NCBI GenBank assembly: GCA_031276935.1
Contig: JAISMD010000058.1
Span: 1-13,144, forward strand
DNA from: Puniceicoccales bacterium
Lineage (GTDB): Bacteria; Verrucomicrobiota; Verrucomicrobiia; Opitutales; LL51
DNA: 13,144 nt
Reading direction: 5' to 3'
Part shown: positions 7,473 to 13,144 of the stretch, one piece after another
Numbering within the stretch: position 1 is the first letter of the stretch
Layout: every line of letters begins with the position of its first letter
Notes under the pieces: generated by a model
Told to the model about the DNA's origin: nothing
The model's input: only the letters and a program-made list of their open reading frames with translations
Databases searched by the model: none
Made by a program: the position numbers and the translations under genes

Positions 7473-8936
7473 ATGGCCAAGTCATTTTTAGAGGATTTTA
7501 AGTGGGCTCGCAGGATAAAATTGCTCAATAAAATACTGACCATTGGTTGTATTATATTCACTGTGATTGGGATAAATATTTTTTCCATGCGTCATTTTTA
7601 TCGCTTTGATCGGCAGAGGGGACATAATTTTGCCCTCGAAAAATTTTCCCTCGACGTTGTTACTTCCCTGGAGGACCCGGTGGAAATTTTCCTATTCTAC
7701 GGCCACAATAGTTCGGACGACAGCATTCCTTTTTTCGTGAATGATTTACGGAATTTATTGAAGGAATATTGCCACGTGGCACCGGATCGCATTCGGGTAA
7801 AGTTCATAGATGTCGTTCAGCAGCCGCGTGTAGCGGAGGAATTGGCGCTCAAATTCGGGACCATGACGACCAACGGTGTTATCATTGCGAGTGGGGGGAA
7901 TTTTCGAGTAATTCCGGCCTTTGATTTCTACGAATTCAAGGACGGGATCGCATCGGGATTTTGTGGCGAACGAATCATTTCGAACGAACTTTTCAAGTTT
8001 TCCAAGAAGGAGGCCAAGAAAGTATTTTTTTCAACGGGCCATGGGGAAATTGATTGTGGCAGTGTCCATCCCCTCTACGGCAGTTCCGTTGCGCGGGAGT
8101 TGCTGAGGCAAAGGGGTTATGTGGTGGAGAAGATCAAATTAGCGGAATATATTTTCGAAAAGGATGCCAAACTCCTCATCATTGCCGGGGCACAGACTAA
8201 TTTTACGGAAAGCGAGATTCAGGTTTTAAGAACATTCCTACGGCGTGGGGGGAATGTGCTCATCCTACTTTCACCGCCGAAGCTATGTGGTTTCGAAGAT
8301 TTCTTTTTCGACTGGGGAATTCTAGCCGATGACATGTTAATTATGAATGAAAACGGTGAGCATTTAGGCCTTTCCGGGGACAATATCATCGATCACTTTG
8401 CGGAACATAAAATTACGAAACCTCTCCTGGACATGCAATTGGCGGCATTTTTAGGTTTATGTCAGCCCGTTCGCAGGGATATTGGCTCGACGGTGGAGCA
8501 CCGTAGAATAACCTCCCTATTATTTTCCGGCGAAAAGACATTTGCCAAATTGGATTATCTCCAATCGAAACCGAAATACAATTCGACGGAGGACCTGATG
8601 GGACCGGTTCCCATCGCGACCCTATCCGAGGAGATCGTGGATGAAGGGACGGGACACGGTGGAGGAAAATTATTGGTGGTGGGCAGCGCTAATTTTATAA
8701 CGAACAATCGTTTTTGTGTTTTGGGCAACAAGGTTTTATGGAATGCCATGGTGACCTGGCTCATGGACGACGATAATTTAAACTCCGACTCCATTGGAAC
8801 GCGGATGATGGAATCCTATAAAATTACACTATCCAAAACCGAGTTTATGAATATCGGGAAAATGCTACTTTTTATCCCCCTATTATTATTATTAATCGGT
8901 TGGATCATCGGTCACATGCGGAGGAATTTCCGGTGA
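7473..8936 (+). CDS. GldG-like membrane-anchored ABC-associated protein
   Basis: This 487-residue protein belongs to the GldG / ABC_transp_aux group. An N-terminal membrane anchor (about 18-38) is followed by a large extracytoplasmic region with the family motif TGHGE (188-192) and the pattern LLIIAGAQTNFTESEIQVL then RRGGNVLILLSPP (234-269), which is typical of the GIFT-like fold. A C-terminal membrane helix (about 464-481) ends in basic residues. In Flavobacterium, GldG works with GldA (ATPase) and GldF (permease) in a transporter needed for gliding. In other phyla the same trio occurs without gliding and its substrate is unknown. Here no GldA- or GldF-type gene is adjacent. AGGA four bases before the ATG is a fair ribosome site. 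The stop codon overlaps the start of the next gene. Confidence 0.8.
   Translation: MAKSFLEDFKWARRIKLLNKILTIGCIIFTVIGINIFSMRHFYRFDRQRGHNFALEKFSLDVVTSLEDPVEIFLFYGHNSSDDSIPFFVNDLRNLLKEYCHVAPDRIRVKFIDVVQQPRVAEELALKFGTMTTNGVIIASGGNFRVIPAFDFYEFKDGIASGFCGERIISNELFKFSKKEAKKVFFSTGHGEIDCGSVHPLYGSSVARELLRQRGYVVEKIKLAEYIFEKDAKLLIIAGAQTNFTESEIQVLRTFLRRGGNVLILLSPPKLCGFEDFFFDWGILADDMLIMNENGEHLGLSGDNIIDHFAEHKITKPLLDMQLAAFLGLCQPVRRDIGSTVEHRRITSLLFSGEKTFAKLDYLQSKPKYNSTEDLMGPVPIATLSEEIVDEGTGHGGGKLLVVGSANFITNNRFCVLGNKVLWNAMVTWLMDDDNLNSDSIGTRMMESYKITLSKTEFMNIGKMLLFIPLLLLLIGWIIGHMRRNFR
8920..8924 (+). promoter_or_regulatory. Strong Shine-Dalgarno deciding the DUF4340 GTG start
   Basis: GGAGG lies 8 bases before GTG at 8933, inside the end of the GldG-like gene. 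It is the best ribosome site in the window and selects this GTG over the upstream in-frame TTG at 8900. Confidence 0.8.
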
Positions 8937-10213
8937 GATTATTGCTGACGACGATCCTATTCGCCATTCTTTTCGTGCTTGGGTTTATTAGCTACCCCCA
9001 TTTTCTTTTGAAAAAGGATTTATCATTGGACGAAACGGATCCGGGACAACGGATTTCCTATGGGGAACACAATGTGTGCAGCATCGAAATTCGATCGAAA
9101 AATGGAAACATTATGCTAGAAAAGAAAAGGAAAAACAATTGGCAAATGATTCAACCTTTTTCTTGGCCGGTAAATTTATTTGCCGTCCAGCGATTTTTTC
9201 AGATTTTAGGGGAAGATCCTGATTTTTCTTCGGGGGATAGGATTATTTTGCACCTGAGGGATTCAACGGAAAAGGTATTCGAAGGCAACCCTGAAGGAAA
9301 AGCAACTCCGTCGCTACAAAATTTAGATGAAATGCTTAGGGAAGGGATTGGTTTTTGGTGTCAGCGAAAGATTTTTCCCTTCAATGCGGATACCATTGAA
9401 AGTCTTAGTTTTACTTTTCACGAACCGAAACAATATTTTTCCCTCACCAGGAACAATGGTCATTGGAATTTTAGTCAGCCCATGGAGATTGGAGCCGATG
9501 AACCCTCCCTCCATGAGTTTTTGCAATGGATGACTTCCCTGGAGGTTTTCCCCATGGAGGAGGATTATTTTTTCGCCCAATTCCTAGGAGAGGAGAAGGG
9601 AGTGGCATTCGCTGACCATACTTTCCATAGGCTTCCCCATTTGACCCTCACGGTGGTGGATGAACAGCAGAGAAAAAGGAATGTAACCTATGGACGTTTT
9701 AGAAAAAAAGGTTCAGGGAAAACGGTATTCTACGGTTGGTTAAACGATGGGGGGGCGCTATTTCCCGTACCTTGGAACGAAGTCCTGGACCATCCGCTGC
9801 GGTTTTTATCCACGCGATCGCTTTTCCCGGAGATTAAATCCCTCACCATTGCCCATGGGGAACAAAAATTATTTTTGTCTTGCAACGAATCCGGAGAATG
9901 GAGTAGCTTCCAATTCTCCCAAAAATCCCAAAACCTGCGGTCCTTAGAAAATTTTGATGTCCCGGCACTACTATCTTTTTTTTCTGCGGTAAAGCCATTG
10001 GACGTTATTCCCGTTGGGGAGATATCGGATCCGATGCCCCGGGAAAAAATTTCATTGGAAATCAATGGCACTTCCCGATTCGAAGTCCTCGAAATGGAGG
10101 AGGAAATTTATTTAATTCCGGCGAAAAAGCATTATGCGATTGTGATCGCCCGTGATTTTTTTGAAAAACTTTCAAGTATTATGCGGGGGATTTGGGAAAA
10201 GGTTGCGATTTAG
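8933..10213 (+). CDS. DUF4340 family membrane-anchored protein
   Basis: This 426-residue protein starts with a signal-anchor-like hydrophobic segment (about 2-20, RLLLTTILFAILFVLGFISY). The long beta-rich region has repeated motifs of the DUF4340 type, for example KNNWQMIQPFSWPVN (about 68-82) and NNGHWNFSQPMEIGADE (about 171-187), where a W-x-hydrophobic-x-x-P pattern recurs. DUF4340 proteins are commonly encoded right after GldG-like proteins and are predicted to face the periplasm or cell exterior. No enzymatic activity is known and none can be read here. The GTG start overlaps the GldG-like stop in a GTGA junction and has a strong GGAGG site, so translational coupling is likely. The TTG at 8900 would give a charged leader in front of the anchor and is rejected. 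Family assignment is by recall and context. Confidence 0.72.
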   Translation: MRLLLTTILFAILFVLGFISYPHFLLKKDLSLDETDPGQRISYGEHNVCSIEIRSKNGNIMLEKKRKNNWQMIQPFSWPVNLFAVQRFFQILGEDPDFSSGDRIILHLRDSTEKVFEGNPEGKATPSLQNLDEMLREGIGFWCQRKIFPFNADTIESLSFTFHEPKQYFSLTRNNGHWNFSQPMEIGADEPSLHEFLQWMTSLEVFPMEEDYFFAQFLGEEKGVAFADHTFHRLPHLTLTVVDEQQRKRNVTYGRFRKKGSGKTVFYGWLNDGGALFPVPWNEVLDHPLRFLSTRSLFPEIKSLTIAHGEQKLFLSCNESGEWSSFQFSQKSQNLRSLENFDVPALLSFFSAVKPLDVIPVGEISDPMPREKISLEINGTSRFEVLEMEEEIYLIPAKKHYAIVIARDFFEKLSSIMRGIWEKVAI

Positions 10214-10227
10214 TTTCATAAAATTGG

Positions 10228-10254
10228 CGTTGTCAACGGCTCGGTAATCCATTC
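10228..10254 (+). promoter_or_regulatory. Dyad and shared motif upstream of mnmA
   Basis: CGTTGTCAACG (10228-10238) is a perfect 11-base dyad around a central T. It runs into CAACGGCTCGGTAA, which recurs with one inserted base before the FAD oxidoreductase gene (11397-11411). The 54-base gap between the DUF4340 gene and mnmA contains no clear terminator. An operator role is speculative. Confidence 0.18.
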
Positions 10255-10267
10255 AAAACTTGGAGCG

Positions 10268-11338
10268 ATGGAGAAGATTACGGTAGCGATGTCGGGGGGA
10301 GTGGACAGTTCCGTAGCCGCATTGCTCGTCAAGGAATTGGGGTACGAAGTGGAGGGAGTTTACATGCGTACCTGGCACAACGATGATATTTCTTCCCCAT
10401 TGGGGGAGTGTCCTTGGCGGAGGGATATGGAGGATGCGCGACAGGTTGCGGCGACGTTGGCCATTGATTTCAGGGTTATCAACATGATCGATGTTTACAG
10501 GCAATTTGTGGTGACCCCTCTCATTGGGGGCTATGGCAATGGTACGACGCCGAATCCCGATATCCTGTGCAATCAATTCGTTAAATTTGGAGCCCTAGCT
10601 GAAATGACAAGGGCCGGTGGAAGTCGGGCCATGGCGACGGGACACTACTGTAGGAAACGAAAAAACAGTGATGGGAGTTTTGATCTTATGGAACCGAAGG
10701 ACAAAGATAAGGACCAGACCTATTTTTTGGCCTATTTAAAGCAGGAGCAGATTCGCCATGCGGAATTCCCGTTAGCGGAATTGAGTAAATCCGAAGTACG
10801 TCGTTTAGCTCAGTCCCATGGCTTTGCAACGGCCAACAAAAAGGACAGCCAAGGTATTTGCTTTCTAGGGAAGGTACGCATCCAAGATTTTTTGTCCCAT
10901 TATCTTCCCAAAAACCCCGGCGATATCGTTAACCGGGAAGGTAGGGTTGTGGGGCGGCACGAAGGCTTACATTTTTTTACCATAGGGCAGCGCCACGGTC
11001 TCGATATTCCTTCCAATTCGGACCATAATTTCTATGTCGTTGTCGGCAAGGACCTACGGCGCAACGAACTACGGGTAGCCTTTGAAAGTGAAAAAATTCT
11101 CTATGGAAAAACGTTTCGTCTCTGCAATTTGAGTCATACGAACAAAGCTTTGGCGGAGCGTTGCAATATTTCGTGTCGTCCCCGCTATCGGGATCCCTAC
11201 CAGGAGATCTACTTCGAAAGGACATCGCCCGATGAGGCGGTTATTGAATTTGAAAAGCCACAGCGAGCATTGGCCAATGGTCAGGTTGCGGCGCTTTACG
11301 ACGACGGTATTCTCCTTGGAGGAGGGAGTTACTTCTAG
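10268..11338 (+). CDS. mnmA: tRNA-specific 2-thiouridylase MnmA
   Basis: MnmA adds sulfur to carbon 2 of U34 in the anticodons of tRNA-Lys, -Glu and -Gln, activating the base with ATP and taking sulfur from a relay that starts at a cysteine desulfurase. The 356-residue protein is full length for the family. It has the PP-loop SGGVDSS (9-15), the catalytic Cys101 in NPDILCNQF, DQTYFL (149-154) and the second catalytic Cys198 in DSQGICFLG (193-201), matching C102 and C199 of the Escherichia coli enzyme. The C-terminal beta domain ends ALANGQVAALYDDGILLGGG, as expected. GGAG lies only 2 bases before the ATG, closer than usual. It follows the DUF4340 gene by 54 bases, and co-transcription is possible but not evident. 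Substrate tRNA-Gln and the GatCA product meet at the same decoding step. Confidence 0.97.
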   Translation: MEKITVAMSGGVDSSVAALLVKELGYEVEGVYMRTWHNDDISSPLGECPWRRDMEDARQVAATLAIDFRVINMIDVYRQFVVTPLIGGYGNGTTPNPDILCNQFVKFGALAEMTRAGGSRAMATGHYCRKRKNSDGSFDLMEPKDKDKDQTYFLAYLKQEQIRHAEFPLAELSKSEVRRLAQSHGFATANKKDSQGICFLGKVRIQDFLSHYLPKNPGDIVNREGRVVGRHEGLHFFTIGQRHGLDIPSNSDHNFYVVVGKDLRRNELRVAFESEKILYGKTFRLCNLSHTNKALAERCNISCRPRYRDPYQEIYFERTSPDEAVIEFEKPQRALANGQVAALYDDGILLGGGSYF

Positions 11339-11453
11339 TATTGTTTTTTTGGATCTTCATTTTCGATTCTATTTTATATTAATATTCAATGGTATGCAAC
11401 GGCTTCGGTAACATTTTCTTGAAGATTGGTGGTTCTCTTTTAAATCTATTGCC
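11339..11453 (+). promoter_or_regulatory. AT-rich intergenic region before the FAD oxidoreductase
   Basis: These 115 bases open with a T7 run (11344-11350). An imperfect stem CTCCTT/AGGGAG at the very end of mnmA precedes it by about a dozen bases, a poor terminator. TATATT (11375-11380) next to the palindrome ATATTAATAT (11376-11385) could supply a -10, but no -35 stands 16-18 bases upstream. A CAACGGCTTCGGTAA motif (11397-11411) resembles one before mnmA. Promoter function is possible but unproven. Confidence 0.3.
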
Positions 11454-12851
11454 ATGACGAATACTCTGGAACGGGGAATGACCTACGATGTTGCTATTAT
11501 TGGCAGTGGTTTAGCCGGTTTAACGGCGGCTAATTATTTGGCGAAGTTGGGTCACAGGGTTGCCCTATTCGAACAACATTACCAATTGGGTGGTCTCGCC
11601 GCTTATTTCTCTCGGAGGAATCACATTTTCGATGTTTCTCTCCACGGGTTTCCATTCGGGATGGTAAAATCCTGCCGCAAATATTGGTCGCCGGAGATCG
11701 CCGAAAGTATTGTGCAACTCAAACGAATTCGCTTTTCCAATCCCCAGTTCGACATCGAAACCACGTTCACCCGCGAAGATTTTATCCGCATATTGATTAG
11801 GAATTTTCAAATCCCTGAGGCGACGGTGGAAAGTTTTTTTGCACGGTTGCGGCAAATGAATTTTTACGACGGAGATCGCCGTCCTACGCGGGATATTTTC
11901 GAAGAATTTTTCCCCGGACGTGGCGATATACACCGTTTATTGATGGAGCCCATTGCCTATGCCAATGGTTCCACCATGGACGATGAGGCCATAACCTACG
12001 GCATTGTTTTTTCCAATTTCATGGACAAGGGCGTTTATACCTTCGAAGGTGGGACCGATCTTCTCATCAAAAAAATGACCGACGAACTTTCCAGAAAAGG
12101 CGTCCATATTTTTACGCGCAGTAGGGTCGAAAGCGTTCTGTTAAAGGACAGTAGGGTGATGGGTGTACGCGCCAATGGAATCGATGTCCAATGTGCTGCG
12201 GTACTCTCCAATGGGCATATTCTCCACACGATCAAAGATTTAGTGGGCGAGACTCATTTTGATCCTCAATTTTTGGAAAAGTTAAAACGTGTGCGCATTA
12301 ATAGTAGTTCCTGCCAGGTTTATTTAGGAATTCGGGAGGGGGAAACCATCGACGATATTGGGGATTTGATTTTCACTTCCGAAGATGAACGCTTTGACAG
12401 TGCTCGGTTGAAGGATTTTCATACGCGGAGTCGCACATTTTCCATCTATTACCCCAAAACGCGCCCCCAGTGCAAGCCGATGTATGCCATCGTTGCTTCC
12501 ATGAATGCCCGCTGGGAAGATTGGGCGTCTCTGGACAAGGATCGTTACAAGCAAGAAAAACAACGCATCATTGGGGACAGTATTCTCAGCCTGGAGAAAT
12601 TCATTCCCGATATCCGCAGGAAAATCGATTACAGCGAAGCCGCTACTCCTAAAACACTTTTCCGCTACGCGGGACATCCCCAGGGCACCTCTTTTGGAAC
12701 AAAATTCGAAGGATTGGATATTTCGATGGAATTACCGCAACAAATAAAGGGCCTTTACCATGCGGGATCCGTGGGCATCATCATGTCCGGATGGCTTGGC
12801 GCCATGAATTACGGCATCATCGCAGCCCACAAACTGGCAAGCAATCTTTAG
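11454..12851 (+). CDS. CrtI-like FAD-dependent oxidoreductase
   Basis: This 465-residue protein has the FAD fold of the phytoene desaturase/isomerase/amine oxidase superfamily. The dinucleotide site is [18 protein letters not shown] (12-29), with Glu40 ending the second strand. [17 protein letters not shown] (44-60) follows, where the family has GG-x-x-x-x-F and FD. The C-terminal FAD segment is [22 protein letters not shown] (433-454). Such enzymes desaturate or isomerise carotenoids and other polyenes, or oxidise other lipids. Length fits, but no crtB or other carotenoid gene is nearby, so the substrate is open. The ATG at 11454 has no Shine-Dalgarno sequence. An ATG at 11478, eight residues later and right before the FAD strand, is preceded by GGAACGGGGA and is a real alternative. 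It follows mnmA by 115 bases and converges with the response regulator. Confidence 0.8.
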   Translation: MTNTLERGMTYDVAIIGSGLAGLTAANYLAKLGHRVALFEQHYQLGGLAAYFSRRNHIFDVSLHGFPFGMVKSCRKYWSPEIAESIVQLKRIRFSNPQFDIETTFTREDFIRILIRNFQIPEATVESFFARLRQMNFYDGDRRPTRDIFEEFFPGRGDIHRLLMEPIAYANGSTMDDEAITYGIVFSNFMDKGVYTFEGGTDLLIKKMTDELSRKGVHIFTRSRVESVLLKDSRVMGVRANGIDVQCAAVLSNGHILHTIKDLVGETHFDPQFLEKLKRVRINSSSCQVYLGIREGETIDDIGDLIFTSEDERFDSARLKDFHTRSRTFSIYYPKTRPQCKPMYAIVASMNARWEDWASLDKDRYKQEKQRIIGDSILSLEKFIPDIRRKIDYSEAATPKTLFRYAGHPQGTSFGTKFEGLDISMELPQQIKGLYHAGSVGIIMSGWLGAMNYGIIAAHKLASNL

Positions 12852-12890
12852 TAAAATCTTTTTCCGTTAAGAATAAAATTGCTCTAAAAA

Positions 12891-13144
12891 TTAGACCCGA
12901 GGGGCATAGGTATAGCCAATGCCGTGGGAAGTACGAACCGCTTCTTCCGTATCAATTCCATGGGCACTGAATAATTTGCGCAGCTTGACAATATATTGAT
13001 CAAGGGAACGACTTTTGACATTGGCGTGCTCTCCCCATACGTTGTGAATAATGCTCTTCCGACTCAAAATGAGATGCGGATTCTGGGCAAAATAGGACAG
13101 GATTCCAAACTCTTTGCGGCCGATTTTTTCCGCAGAACCATCAC
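12891..13144 (-). CDS. OmpR/PhoB-type response regulator, C-terminal part (cut by window edge)
   Basis: Reading the minus strand from the window edge gives about 84 residues without a stop, ending at the TAA at 12893-12891. They form a winged-helix DNA-binding domain of the OmpR/PhoB type. KEFGILSYFAQNP is the first helix region, SRKSIIHNVWGEHANVKSR covers helix 2 and the turn, SLDQYIVKLRKLF is the recognition helix, and VRTSHGIGYTY is the C-terminal wing, where the family has the TVRGxGY pattern. The receiver domain expected upstream lies outside the window, so its phosphorylation site and partner kinase cannot be judged. It converges with the FAD oxidoreductase across a 39-base gap with no clear hairpin. 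Confidence 0.85.
   Translation of the reverse strand, partial: DGSAEKIGRKEFGILSYFAQNPHLILSRKSIIHNVWGEHANVKSRSLDQYIVKLRKLFSAHGIDTEEAVRTSHGIGYTYAPRV

Noticed and set aside
8900-8932. TTG start 11 codons upstream for the DUF4340 gene
   Set aside because: The GTG at 8933 has GGAGG at ideal spacing and places the hydrophobic anchor at the very N-terminus.
12324-12677. Minus-strand 117-codon open frame inside the FAD oxidoreductase gene
   Set aside because: It is a shadow of the coding strand, whose frame carries FAD-binding motifs on both sides.
1-13144. Mobile element, CRISPR, toxin-antitoxin or phage defence module
   Set aside because: No direct-repeat array, terminal inverted repeats, transposase or integrase motifs, or paired small genes were seen on either strand; all substantial frames belong to housekeeping or envelope families.

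Overview
The window looks like a stretch of ordinary chromosome from a Gram-negative bacterium of the PVC superphylum, most likely Verrucomicrobiota. This is inference. The best pointer is a roughly 620-residue GreA carrying a very long N-terminal extension, an architecture known from Chlamydiae and their relatives. The mix of a WaaE-type glycosyltransferase, GatCA, a RodZ-like protein and a GldG/DUF4340 pair is compatible with that. Composition looks even along the window, at or a little below 50% GC by eye. I see no tRNA, rRNA, CRISPR array, insertion sequence, phage gene or integration scar, and no gene-free stretch over 300 bases.

Layout from left to right. (1) A minus-strand pair, a family 2 glycosyltransferase followed by a ComF-type phosphoribosyltransferase (66-1665), ends in a possible terminator hairpin at the left edge. 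(2) A divergent plus-strand gene encodes the extended GreA-type transcript cleavage factor (1815-3689). (3) Convergent with it is a minus-strand gatC-gatA pair (3838-5594) for two subunits of the tRNA-dependent amidotransferase; gatB is not in the window. (4) Divergent from gatC, a plus-strand series runs to 12851: a lone OppF/DppF-like ABC ATPase, a RodZ-like membrane protein with a cytoplasmic helix-turn-helix, a GldG-like protein, a DUF4340 protein that overlaps it by 4 bases, the tRNA thiouridylase MnmA, and a CrtI-like FAD oxidoreductase. (5) The right edge cuts a minus-strand OmpR/PhoB-type response regulator, of which only the C-terminal winged helix is present.

How the genes relate: gatC/gatA and mnmA serve tRNA-dependent translation and greA serves transcription. 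The RodZ-like, GldG-like and DUF4340 proteins are single- or double-anchored envelope proteins that probably form one functional unit. The usual partners of GldG/DUF4340, a GldA-type ATPase and GldF-type permease, are not adjacent. No obviously new defence or mobile system is visible. The points most worth a second look are that incomplete envelope cluster, the extended GreA, the degenerate lone ABC ATPase, and a pattern in which genes that probably begin transcripts lack a Shine-Dalgarno sequence while downstream genes have one.
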